A stretch of 64,000 nt of DNA from Metamycoplasma neophronis (lineage in GTDB: Bacteria; Bacillota_I; Bacilli_A; Mycoplasmatales; Metamycoplasmataceae). Where the stretch lies: the NCBI RefSeq assembly GCF_006491995.1, contig NZ_VHHP01000004.1:28583-92582 (forward strand). Reading direction: 5' to 3'. Under the pieces are notes generated by a model. The model was not told the origin of the DNA and made no database searches. It worked only from the letters and a program-made list of their open reading frames with translations. The position numbers and the translations under genes were made by a program. Shown here piece by piece: positions 22,364 to 33,414 of this stretch. The first letter of the stretch is position 1. Each line of letters begins with the position of its first letter.

Positions 22364-24418
22364 ATGCCTAAAAATTTCCGAGAAAATCAGAGTATGACTA
22401 TTGATAAACAATTAAATATTAAAGACTGTGGTCTGTATGTATTACAAGCATTTGGACAACTTTTTTACAAAAGAAAATGCGATATAAATTTTTTGAAAGA
22501 AAAAGCAACTTATGATGCTTGCGGTATTTCGCTTTCGTCTTTTGAAAAACTCGGGAATTTAATTGGTTTAGAGTGTGAAATTTTAGAAGATGATTTTTTA
22601 GCATTTTTGAAAATTAAAGACCTTAAAAATGTAGCAACGATATTGAATATTGAAGGTTTTTTACATTATGTAATAATTTCTAAAAAAGAAGCAGATACAT
22701 TTGAAATATTAGATTCTGCTAGAGGGAAATATTATCTTTCAAAAGAAGAATTAAAAGAAAAGTATTTGAATTTCATTATAAAAGTTAAAAAAATACCTAA
22801 TTTCGAAATAAATTTTCCAAAGCAAAATTATCAATTGAAAACCAATATTAATCCAATGTATTTAATTCTTTTTGTGATTTTGAATACTACAGTAAACTGT
22901 TTGACTTTTTCTAGCAGTTTCTATTTAAAATATATTTTTGATGCAATATTTGATTTTGGAGCAAAAAATCGAGTAATAGTAATCTTTATAATTTTCTTGT
23001 GAATATTAATATTAAAAACATTGACTGCATTTTTTGCCCGGTTTATTAATAAAAAAATAACATTAATTTATGAACAAAATTTAAATATTGAAGCATTTAA
23101 TTCACTCAATAATTCTGAACAAATTCAATTGGATAAGATTGATAAAAAGGATTTTCATCAACAACTTATTTTAATAAGTTCTGTAGCTAAATATAAGGCC
23201 ACTTTTATGATTTTTTTATTAAATAATATTATCGCAGTACTGGCTGCTTTTTGCTTATTGATTGTTTTAAATTATTTGGTATTATTGATAACATTAACCG
23301 GTTCTTTAATAATATTTTCAATTAGTATTTTCTCGAATGCAATTTTAGCAAAAAAATATTACAAACTAATGCAATATCAAACGTCTTGATTTGAATCTCT
23401 TAATAATTCTTTTAATGACTATAAATGTCGTAAAGACATTTTTTATAATGTATATAATTCCCACAAGTTTTTTGCCTCTTTGAAAGATATTAAAGATTCT
23501 ACTAATCATCTTTGAACAGTTAATGAAACGAATAATAATATAAATTTATTTATCTTTGATTTTACACAATTAATTATTGTTTTTTCCACAGCATTGCTTT
23601 ATTTGCAAAAGCAATTTAACATCGGAAATATTTTATTATTAAGTTCAGTAAGTATATTTTTAAATAATCCAATTTTAAATATGGCAAATTTGATATCGGA
23701 AAGAAAAATAAATAAAGCAAACATTATTAAATTAAAGTTTCTATTAAATTTAAAATCAGAACACAGAGGTAAATATTTATTCAAAGTTCCAATTCAATCT
23801 ATTGAATTTAGAAAAGCGACATTTTCTTATGGTTCTTCAAAAATAATTAAAAACTTTTCGGCTCTAATTAAAAATAGCCTGATTATAAAAGGAAAAAACG
23901 GAACTGGTAAAAGTACTCTCTTTAAATTAATATATCACCTTTATAGTCCGCAAACGGGTAATATTTTGATTAATAATATTCCGATGAATTTAATAAATCT
24001 TGAAGCTTTTAGAAAGCACATATTTATTAATAATCTAAATGCGCATTTCCCAGAAGATACAGTAATAAATTTAATAACATTTAACGATAAAAATGCAGCT
24101 TTTTACTTTCAAAATAATTATTATAAATTTGAGTTATGAAAAATACTAAAATTAGCCAATCTGGATTTAAATTTTCGCGTGATAAATAATGGTGAAAATT
24201 TATCAGCAGGCCAAAAGCAAATTTTGATTTTATTGCGCCTTTTTGCTCGAGACTATAAATTGATATTATTTGATGAAGCTTTTGAGAACATTTCTCAAGA
24301 AATTTTTGAAATTTTTCAACAAAAAATTCAACAATACACTAAAAGTAAAATATTACTTGAAATAAGCCATTCTTTACGTTATATTAACCCCAATAATGAT
24401 ATATTAACTGTTTTTTAA
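22364..24418 (+). CDS. Peptidase C39 domain ABC exporter (bacteriocin/double-glycine type)
   Basis: A 684-residue fusion. The C39 peptidase is at the N-terminus: Gln16 and Cys22 in KQLNIKDCG, His101 in GFLHYVII, Asp117 in FEILDSARG. These spacings (6, 79 and 16 residues) match those known for ComA. A membrane domain with five or six segments follows (about 160-430), then an ABC ATPase with Walker A GKNGTGKST, signature LSAGQKQ and Walker B LILFDEAFE. Known role: cut a Gly-Gly leader peptide and export the mature peptide. No precursor peptide gene is seen nearby. M. genitalium has a comparable lone transporter (MG390). An ATG at 22394 is an alternative start. TGA-Trp codons near 23000, 23387 and 24137. 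Confidence 0.92.
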
Positions 24419-24439
24419 TATAAAAAACATCTTGGTAAT

Positions 24440-24469
24440 TTGTTTAAATAAAAAAATATTATTTATAAT
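24440..24469 (+). promoter_or_regulatory. Promoter of ybeY, predicted leaderless mRNA
   Basis: TTGTTT (24440-24445), an 18-base spacer and TATAAT (24464-24469). The ybeY ATG begins at 24477, where transcription itself should start, and no SD is present. Confidence 0.6.
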
Positions 24470-24476
24470 TTACGAT

Positions 24477-24929
24477 ATGAATAATTTAGCATTTAAAAAT
24501 AAGAGCTTTCATTGTTTCAAATTTAAAGAAGATTTTTTTAATATTTTAGAGGAAGCAAGAAAGGAATTTGGCACTAAAAAACCAGTCAGTGTTGATGTTC
24601 TATTTGTAACTAAAAATAAAATGAAAAAATTAAACAATGAACATAGAAATAAAAACTACACAACAGATATTTTAAGTTTCCCTTTGGAATCTGAAAAAGA
24701 ACTTGATTTTCTTGATGAAGTTCAATTAGGACAAATTATAATTTCGCCATGAAAAATTAAAAAACAAGCAAAAGAATTTAATCACGGTTTAAGAAGAGAA
24801 TTTTGTTATATATTTGCTCATGGAATTGTTCACCTATACGGATTTGATCACATGACAGAAGAAGAAGCAAATGTTATGAACGGACATGTTGACAATATCA
24901 TGAATAGATTAAATATAAAAAGAGTGTAA
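24477..24929 (+). CDS. ybeY: Endoribonuclease YbeY
   Basis: A 150-residue protein with the family zinc site HGIVHLYGFDH (H-x3-H-x5-H) near the C-terminus and the preceding segment TTDILSFPLE, diagnostic of YbeY/UPF0054. It is a single-strand endoribonuclease that takes part in 16S rRNA 3' maturation and ribosome quality control. The start is the ATG at 24477, immediately downstream of a good promoter, so a leaderless mRNA is predicted; the upstream in-frame GTG (24432) would precede the promoter. TGA at about 24750 is Trp. era follows eight bases later, a partnership seen in many bacteria, since Era also acts on 16S 3' end processing. Confidence 0.95.
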
Positions 24930-24937
24930 GGAGATAT

Positions 24938-25825
24938 ATGAAAAAAGTTTGTACTGTTGGTTTAATTGGTAGACCAAATGTTGGTAAAAGTACATTGATG
25001 AATCATATTTTGGGATATGATTTGTCAATCGTTTCTAATACAGCCCAAACAACTCGGGATGACATTAGAGGAATTTATAACGATGATGAATATCAAATAA
25101 TTTTTGTTGACACTCCAGGAATTCATAAGTCAGAATTTTTACTTTCTGAAAAACTTAACCAAAAATCATTCTCTATTTTAGAAGAAGTTGATGTTGTTTT
25201 ATTTCTCACTCCGGCAAATGAACAAACAGGTAAGGGTGATAAATTCATTATAAATAAATTAAATAGCCTAGATATTGAAAATAAAATAGCATTGATTTCA
25301 AAAGTTGACTTAGTTGACGATCGTGAACTTTTAGATAAAAAAGCTCATGAACTAAAAGATTTAGGTTTCGAAAAAGTATTCGGTGTTGGTTTGAATATGC
25401 AAAATACTTATCGAGATTTAATTGATGAGTTAAAAACTTATGCATATGAATCTGAACCACTATACCCAGAAGATCAAATTGGTGATGTTTCTTTAAGATT
25501 CATGGCTAAAGAAATTATTAGAGAAATCGCCTTAAAAAATTTATATTTTGAAGTTCCACATTCAATTGCTGTCGAGATTAATGAATTCAAAGAACCTGAA
25601 GATGATAGCAAACCTTATGTTCTAGATGCGACTATTTTTGTTAAAAAACAATCGCAAAAAGCTATTGTTATTGGTAAAAACGGAACAATGATAAAAACTA
25701 TTTCCATGAACGCTAGAAAAAAAATGGAAGATGTTTTTGACCATAAAATATATTTACTTGTTAAGGTAAAAGTTGATGAAGACTGAGTTGACAATGAACA
25801 AAAAATCAAAAAGTTAGGCTACTAA
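24938..25825 (+). CDS. era: GTPase Era
   Basis: A 295-residue protein. G1 GRPNVGKST, G2 Thr region in AQTTRDDIRG, G3 DTPGIH, G4 as SKVD in place of NKxD, then a C-terminal KH domain with QKAIVIGKNGTMIKTI and REIALKNLYFEVPHSIAVE. It binds the 3' end of 16S rRNA and assists 30S assembly. SD is AAGGAG. The Asn-to-Ser change in the guanine-specificity motif is noteworthy, although Ser at this place occurs in some GTPases. The stop is one base before the first pot gene, suggesting read-through into that operon. Confidence 0.96.
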
Positions 25826-25826
25826 A

Positions 25827-27494
25827 ATGTTTCCTGAAAGAAGATTGACAACCCACAGAACAAGATTAATTTTAATTTCAATTTTTGTTGTCTTTACGTT
25901 TGGGTTGTTTATACTTATCCTTGCTTTAAAATTTGCTAACCCATTTAAAGTAAGTATATATAACTATGAATCATATCTAGATAAGCAAATTGTTAACAAA
26001 CTCAAGAAAAATTATTCATATCACGTATTTACAAATTTAGATGAATTCACAAGAGCTATTAATAATAAAAAAGCAGTAGCTGGTATCGGCTCCGATTATC
26101 AAATAGCGCAATTAATATATGATAAAAAACTAAGAAAAATAAACTTTGAATTAGCTTACGGTAAAAAATTTAATACTGACGAAGATATTAAAAATAATTA
26201 CCCAGATCTAGTGAATAACCAATTTAATCACTTTGATAACTGAATCATTGAAAAAATTAAAAAAGATAACCCACAAAATAATGTTCAAGCTAATTGAGAT
26301 AAAATGAATTACGACGATTTCAAACCATTCCTCTACAAAGATGAAGCGACAGGTAAAATAACAGGTTTCGAAATCGATGGTAAACCCGGACAAGATCATT
26401 TTTATCATTTTCTAATACCTTATTTTATTCTAGATAAAATGATTGTCTACAATACCGATAAGGAGCCAAGCGATAGCACTTCTCGCAGTAACTTAAAGCC
26501 TGGTTCAACATTTGATGATGTCAAGTCACAAACGACTTGAGAAGACATAATCAAAACACTTGCTTCAAAATATAAAAAGCCCAGAGTTTATTGAACAAAC
26601 TGATTCCAAGATAATGCCATGATTGGAGAATTTTATGGCTACGAATCTAACAAAGAACCTAATTATTTAGTTAATGGTGAATGAGCACCGATGGCCGCAG
26701 ATAATTACAAGCAAATCATTGATTACTTTTTAAAATTAGTAAAAACTGCAACATCTGCTTCAATTAAAGATTCTAATATAAATAAATTAGTAACCGACGG
26801 TCAAGAATTAGTTAGTTCAATTATAGAACCTCGAGACGGCAAATCTGATATCTCTATAATGTACAATGGAGACGCACTCGATGCTTATTATGGCAAAGAT
26901 AACTTTGAACGTTTAGGAGACGATCCTCATATTGGTTTTATTCGCCCTAAGCATAATTATATGAACATCGATGCATGAATTATTTCTCGTGATACTGATG
27001 ATGAAGATGCAAACAAATTATTAAAAATCTTACACGATAATTTATTTGCCGGCAGTTTCTTAAGTGTCAAGGAAATTGAAAAACAATATATAGATAACGT
27101 ATATAAACTTTTAATTGAAAATAATAATAATGAAAATTATTACATTCAAAACTTGTATAAAAATTCACAAAGAACAGAAGCTAAAGATATCAGCGAAATA
27201 ACGGAGAAATTTTTCAAAGAAAATTATGATTTTTTCCAAGAAGCATTCGCTGATGAAAGCCTGCCCGTAATTAACAATTTTAACACCATTAATTACACAC
27301 CAGGTTTTGCTAATGTAAATAGTTTTTTAGAGAAATGATATTTTTTAAATGATAATAAAATTGTTGATGCGAAAGCATTAGAAATTTTTAATCCTAAATC
27401 AAATTCAACAGTTCAACATCGCGCATATCAACCTCTAGACCTTGAATTGAAAACATTGTTTATTGATTACTACTATCAAAAAACTAAATCTTAA
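25827..27494 (+). CDS. potD: Polyamine ABC transporter substrate-binding protein, first copy
   Basis: A 555-residue protein with one N-terminal membrane anchor (about residues 13-35) in place of a cleavable lipobox, then [19 protein letters not shown], the characteristic N-terminal motif of PotD-like proteins in mollicutes. A second conserved segment is [19 protein letters not shown] with [15 protein letters not shown], which in PotD lines the polyamine site. It reads through about ten TGA-Trp codons. It begins one base after the era stop and is followed 17 bases later by potA. It is longer than bacterial PotD (about 350), with extra C-terminal sequence. Spermidine/putrescine specificity is inferred from the family. 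Confidence 0.9.
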
Positions 27495-27511
27495 TAAATG
27501 AAAGGATAACA

Positions 27512-28894
27512 ATGGATAGAAAAGTTCGAAAAATAAATAAGAATGATGAACCTATCATTCAACTTGTTGATGTTGTTAAAGAGTTCGAAGACAAAACTGT
27601 TTTAGACAATGTCAATCTTTCTATTGAAAAGGGTGAATTTATTACCCTTCTAGGACCTTCAGGTTCAGGTAAAACTACCATTTTAAGAATAATTGGTGGT
27701 TTTGAATGAGTAACCAGGGGTGAAGTTAAATTTTTTGGAAAGGATATTAAAGATTTAGCGCCTCACAAACGTGATGTATCAACTATTTTCCAGGATTACG
27801 CCCTATTTCCTCATTTAAATGTTGAAAACAATATTAAATATGGTTTAAGACTAAAAAGAATACCTAAAGATGATATTCCCAAATCTTTTTATAATAAATT
27901 AAAAGTTCAACAAAAGAAATGAACTAAAAAAGCCCAAACCGAGATGAAAAATCTTGACAAAACAATGGATCAATATGAAAAATTATTAGAAAATGACAAA
28001 CTTTCTAAGAAAAAACGTGACAAATATCAATCATGAATTGATGATTTGGACTTCAAATACTCATATTGAGAAAACTATAAAGATTTAAAAACCGAAGACT
28101 ATGAAAAAAGATATTTAACACGTCGTATTACTGAAAAAGAAATGGATAATGATGTTAAAGAAATCATGAAACTTGTCGGGTTAGAAGGAAATGAAAAGAA
28201 AAATGTTAACTTCTTATCAGGTGGTATGAAACAACGTGTTGCCTTAGCTCGTTCTTTGGTTATTGAACCGGAAATTCTTTTATTGGATGAACCGCTTTCT
28301 GCACTTGACGCTAAAATACGTGAAAAGATGCAAATATTACTACGTGATATTCAGCAAAAATTAAAACTTACATTTATTTTTGTTACCCACGACCGTAACG
28401 AAGCTCTACAATTAAGCGATAGAATTGCTGTTATTCGTGATGGTAAGGTGGAACAATTCACAACTCCAAAAGAATTGTATGACTATCCAGTTAACAAATG
28501 AGTTGCTAACTTCATCGGTGATTCAAACTTTTTTGATGCAACATTTGTTAAGGGAGGTAAAGTTAAATTCATGAATAAAACATTCGACACTATTCATGAA
28601 GAATTTGAACCAGGCGAAAGACTTGATGCATTAATCAGACCAGAAGATGTGATGATTACCCGTGTTAAGAGTCGTGCTAAATTAATTGGTGAAATTGTAA
28701 AATCAACTTATGGCGGAAGTTACTACAACTATGATGTTCAAGTAAAAGACAAAATTATTTACGTAGAAACTTCATCAAAACATAACGTTGGTAAAGAAGT
28801 ATATTTAGATTGAGATATTGATTCAATCCATTTAATGAAAAAAGATTTGAAATTAGAAGCCGAAGAGAAAGAAAGCAAAATCGAAAATGAGTAA
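27512..28894 (+). CDS. potA: Polyamine ABC transporter ATP-binding protein
   Basis: A 460-residue ATPase. Walker [10 protein letters not shown] is at residues 48-56, the Q-loop at [13 protein letters not shown], signature LSGGMKQR at about 235, Walker [13 protein letters not shown] and the H-loop THDRNEA. Between Q-loop and signature is an insertion of about 90 residues rich in Lys, Glu and aromatic residues, probably coiled-coil; comparable insertions occur in other mycoplasma PotA proteins. A TOBE-like C-terminal domain (LIRPEDVMI) is present. SD AAAGGA. The stop overlaps the potB start by eight bases. Confidence 0.96.
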
Positions 28895-29777
28895 TGCTTT
28901 AAACACTTCAAAACGTTTAAATAATAATAAACAAAGCAAGAAAAAAACTAGAAGTTTAGGTGGTATGACAAAGTTACAGGCTTCGCTTTTAGTACCTTAT
29001 TTAATTTTTTCAATTCTATTTATTATCTTGCCTTTAATTTTAATCTTTGTTTATGCGTTTAAACCATTAAACGGAGAACAAAGATTAGAGAACTGAGAAA
29101 TCGCTGCTAAACCATCAACATGAATCATTATTGGGCGTTCATTAGGCACCGGTTTAATTGCAGCATTAGTTGCATTATTAATTGGTTTCCCTTATGCATA
29201 TATTGTCGGAAGAAGCAAATCGGTAATTTTCAGAACTTTAGGATTAACCTTGGTTTTAAGCCCGCTTGCTATCTTTACAATTTCAAAAGCACTTGCAGTG
29301 CGGGGACTATTTTCTGCAATATTCGATGAAAATCAATTAAACAACAATTTCTTCATGGTTTTTGGTATGGTTTATTTATTTTTACCATTCATGATCATGC
29401 CTTTATACCAAGTTTTAAAAGATATGCCAAATAATATTTTGGAAGCTTCGGAAGATCTTGGTTATTCAAAAATTCAAACTGTGTTTAAGGTAATTATTCC
29501 TTACAGTTCAAAAGCTATTTTAAGTGGCTTTGGAATTGTTCTGATGATGGCAGCAACATCAATTATTGTTTCTGATAAGTTGCTTCCAAATGGTAGCCAA
29601 AAACAACTAATTGGTAACCTTATCAATCAATTTGCAAACACTGCCAACCCTTTTGATTTGGCTAATGCTTCTACCTTAGTTATTATTACCCTAGCAGTTT
29701 TATTAACAATCTATGGATTTATTTATGGTATTCCATACTTAGTAACCAAAAGAAGACAAGGAGGTGTATATGAATAA
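28887..29777 (+). CDS. potB: Polyamine ABC transporter permease PotB
   Basis: A 296-residue permease with a Lys/Asn-rich N-terminal tail and six hydrophobic segments. The cytoplasmic EAA loop is EASEDLGYSKIQTVFKVIIP, where the permease docks on PotA. TGA encodes Trp at about 29094 and 29120. The start overlaps potA and the end overlaps potC by eight bases, so potA-potB-potC are translationally coupled. PotB and PotC pair to form the membrane channel. Assignment as PotB rather than PotC rests on gene order and on the long N-terminal part. Confidence 0.94.
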
Positions 29778-30624
29778 ATTTAAAAGTTTTTTAAAGCATT
29801 CATATGTTTTCATCATTCTTGCTTTATTATACATTCCGATTTTGTTTGGAACAATTTATAGTTTCAATGCGCCTTCGGATAAAGGTATATTTTCAGTAAC
29901 AACATGAAACAGAACTTCGTTCGAAGCATATACTGAATTATTTTCAAAATCGCACGGTTTAGCATTTGTTAACTCATTATTATTAGGTATATCAACCTCA
30001 GTATTAGTAATTATTATTTCATTGCTAACCTGTTTTTCATTGTGAAGACACAAAAACAAAACATCAAGATCATTTGTTCAAGCGTCATCTAATGTGCCAA
30101 TGATAAATCCTGATGTTATTACAGGCTTAACACTTGCAATCGTATTAAATTTGATTTTCTTCGGAACATTAAAAGCGACCAATGAAGGTTTCTTTAGGGC
30201 TATCATCGGTCACACCGTAATGTGTTTACCATATGGTATTTTAATCATGTTGCCAAAGAGTGATAAATTCTCAAAAAATATTTTTGAAGCAAGTCAAGAT
30301 TTAGGTTACTCAAAATTCAAAACTTGATTTAAAACATATTTTGTATATATGTTAGGTTCAATTGGATTTACTTTTGTGATTACAATGACATTATCATTTG
30401 ATGATTTCATTATCACAAGAATTGTTTCTAATACAGAAACTTTAGGTACACAATTATATGAAGGACAATTCCAAGCTTGATCGCTTGCAATCGGTTCAAT
30501 TTCATTATTAGTTGTCATTTTTGGTAATGCTGTATATGTAGCTGTAAAAGGATCGCAATCAGCCAAGGCAAAAAAAGCTATTCAAATTCAATCTAAGCAA
30601 AGAGGCGCATTCGTGCGCGGTTAG
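29770..30624 (+). CDS. potC: Polyamine ABC transporter permease PotC
   Basis: A 284-residue permease with six membrane segments and the EAA loop EASQDLGYSKFKTWFKTYFV. SD AGGAGG lies inside the potB end, and the ATG overlaps potB by eight bases. FIITRIVSNTETLGTQLYEG and MTLSFDDF are typical of PotC. Several TGA-Trp codons. The last codons GAFVRG run up to the start region of the second PotD gene. It forms the channel with PotB. Confidence 0.94.
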
Positions 30625-30638
30625 AGGTACCCAATAAA

Positions 30639-32429
30639 TTGCGTACAAAAATCTGAAGAGCGATCCTATTTATACTTTCATTCGTTGCGGTTATTATAGT
30701 CGTTGCCGTAGCATTAGCGCTTAAACTTACGAATCGTTATCGTCCAAGCGTTTACAACTATGAATCATATTTATCACCTAACATTATTCAAAAATTAAAA
30801 GAAAAATACAATTATAAAGAATTCAAAGAAATAAATGAATTCACTCAAGCACTAACTCAAGAAAAAGCTATCGCAGGTGTTGGAAGTGATTTTCAAGCTG
30901 CGCAGCTTATTATTGATAAAAAAATCCAAAAATTTAATTTCGAACTAATTTACGGAAAAGGCGCAAATGAATGAGAAAACCGTAAACAGTTCTATACCAA
31001 AACAGTAATTAAACATATGGAGGATTTTGATGCCTTGATTTTATCAACACTGGATAATATGGAAAAAGAAGGCCGTGAAACAGGCTTCATTATTCAACGC
31101 GATAGTCAAGGAAAAGCTTTAAATTACCGTTTAGGAAGTGAAAAACCTTCTGAATTCAACGGTGGTTGAGATCATTTTTATGATTATATCTTGCCATATT
31201 ACAGTCAGGATAAAGGTGTTGCATACAACATCAATGAAAATACTCGTCCTAATTTAAATATTAATCTTGCTCAAGAAGAATTGAATGAACAAAGTGAAAA
31301 GCTTTCATGACAAGATGTTTTCCATTATTTAAGAAATGCTAAATATACTCATTTTGGTTGAACAAATGCTTATATTGACAACCTAATGATTGGGGCTATG
31401 ACATATGGAGAAGATTGAAAAAACAAGTTTACCAAAGTTGTTAATGGCACAAGATTATTTGACTTCAATGAAGAAAACTACAAAGACGCTATTGATAGTT
31501 TTAATAAATTTATTTTTGAAGCAACTGGACATGATATTAAAAGCACACAGTTTAATTTCATGTCATCAGATGGACTTGAATTATTAAATCACTTAATCGA
31601 ACCTAAGGTAGGTCGAAGTGATGCAGCTGTTATGTATAACGGGGATGCTTTAGATGCATATTATTCAGAAGACAACTTTGCTTCTGTTGAAGAAGGCAAA
31701 ATAAGATTTGTTAGACCTAAATATAATTATTTATTATTAGATAACTGAATTTTATCTAGTGGTTTAACAAGAGAAGAAGCTGACGAGTTTACTAAGACAT
31801 TAGCAGAAGTTTTATATCACAACAATATTGGCACAAATGGTGATCTTCAACACCCTATGGCAACCTCTTTAGAGCAAATTGAAAAAGAATTTTTTGGTGA
31901 TTTTAAAGAGGAATTAAATGATGAAGTTGTAGCAGAACAAAAAGAAGCTTTCGAGGGCAATATTACTTCATTATCAGATGAAAAAGTTGCTGATTTGATT
32001 AATTTATTTATTGAAAAAAATTTAGCATCCGAAACCTCTTTAACAAAAGAAAATTTCGAAAGCTGAAATACTGAAAAATTTGATGCTTTTGTAAAAAATC
32101 CTGCACTTAAAGAAAATTATGAATGAATTCTTGTATTGCGCGATAATTTAGAATCTGACAACGGATTATTCTCTGATTTATTCGGCGACTTATTTACCGA
32201 TTCAAGCGTTGCAGAAATTTCAAACTTTGATTATGTTTCATATACACCTACGAATTTATTGACATATGAATTTATTAGAAAATGATACTTCGCAGGTGAT
32301 GACACTGCAATTCAAATATTTGAACAACCTGCTCCAAGCGAAACATATGAATTATATTCATATCCAATAATTAATAACAATTTAAGAACTAAAATCGCAG
32401 CTTACTACTATGAGTCAACACGTTCTTAA
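30639..32429 (+). CDS. potD: Polyamine ABC transporter substrate-binding protein, second copy
   Basis: A 596-residue paralogue of the gene at 25827. Frame 0 is open from 30597, but no ATG or GTG lies before the hydrophobic anchor; TTG at 30639, with AGAGGT 10 bases upstream, is the best start. An N-terminal anchor (about residues 8-30) leads into SVYNYESYLSPNIIQKLKE. The region [18 protein letters not shown] with IRFVRPKYNYLLLDNW matches the first copy. About ten TGA-Trp codons. An Asp/Glu-rich insertion near residues 405-500 is absent from the first copy. It ends with the operon terminator. Two binding proteins may give the transporter two substrates or two affinities. Confidence 0.88.
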
Positions 32430-32452
32430 TCATAATAAATAGTTTAAAATTT

Positions 32453-32489
32453 AACACACACTCAAAATTGCTTTTGCGTGTGTGTTTTT
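32453..32489 (+). terminator. Terminator of the pot operon
   Basis: 9-bp stem AACACACAC/GTGTGTGTT extended inward by CAAAA/TTTTG after one mismatch, then T5. Confidence 0.85.
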
Positions 32490-32490
32490 G

Positions 32491-32521
32491 ATATAAAAAA
32501 GCGCCCTTTATTAAGGCGCTT
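32491..32521 (-). terminator. Terminator of the dnaE-exonuclease operon
   Basis: 7-bp stem AAGCGCC/GGCGCTT with a 9-base loop, then T6 on the minus strand. Confidence 0.8.
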
Positions 32522-32527
32522 ATAAAA

Positions 32528-33412
32528 TTAGTTTTCAATAATTTTGGCAATTTTCCTTTTAATTTCGAATAGTTCAAGGTTATTAATAATATTTTCTGCC
32601 TCTTTGCTTAGGCCAATGTTTGAAAGGGATAATTCATCTTGTTTTGGCATTTCAAGACCAAATTCAGTTTGTAAAGTTGCAATGTATTTATCGCGCATTG
32701 CGTCTTGCTTATGTTCAATTAATTTTTTTGCTCAACTAGGTTTGATTTTATCAATGTTATTATAAATATTTTCTAATGTTTTATATTCGGCAAGCATGGC
32801 TGACGCAGACTTCGGTCCGATACCAGCAATTCCTTTAAAGTTATCGCTTGAATCTCCAACCATCGCTTTGTAATCAATTACTTGATATGGTTCAAAATCA
32901 TAAAATTCAGTAAAGTTCTGGTCGTTAATAACAACATAATCAGATTTAATTTTTTTAATAATCCCAACACCAGGTTTAATTAGTTGGTTTAAATCTTGGT
33001 CAGCGGAATAAATTAATATACTTCCATCATAAGTTTTGGTTGCTTTGGCAATAATGTCATCAGCTTCATAACCATTATAATATTGGTTTTTAATATTTAT
33101 TGCGCTTAATAGTTCTTGAATGTAGTTTAACTGAGTGTAAAATTCCGATGGTGCTTTTTGGCGCCCGGCTTTGTAATCCGTAAATGTTTCATGTCTAAAT
33201 GTTTTTATACGCGAATCAAATGCAATATAAATCGAATCAGGTCCGCAAAGTTTTATTAACGAAAACATCGTGTTAAAGAATGCAACAATCGCACTAGTCG
33301 AAACTCCATTGCTATTTTCTAATCCTACGGGGTTACCATATGTTGTAGCATAAAATGAACGATATGCTAAGTAAGTTCCGTCAATCACGAGTAGTTTTTT
33401 ATTTTGATTCAT
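32528..33412 (-). CDS. Stand-alone 5'-3' exonuclease (PolA N-terminal domain type)
   Basis: A 294-residue protein homologous only to the 5' nuclease domain of DNA polymerase I. It carries LLVIDGTYLAYRSFYA, DSIYIAFD, TFRHETFTDYKAGR, NGYEADDIIA (acidic metal site), YSADQDLNQL and KAMVGDSSDNFKGIAGIGPKSA with the helix-hairpin-helix. It would remove RNA primers and flaps. Mollicutes typically keep this domain without the Klenow part, and no polymerase domain follows here. It starts two bases after the dnaE stop, forming a replication operon. One TGA-Trp at about 32732. Confidence 0.95.
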
Positions 33413-33414
33413 AG

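Noticed and set aside
31405-31587. 60-residue ORF within the second potD gene
   Set aside because: Different frame from the continuous PotD reading, which retains family motifs on both sides.
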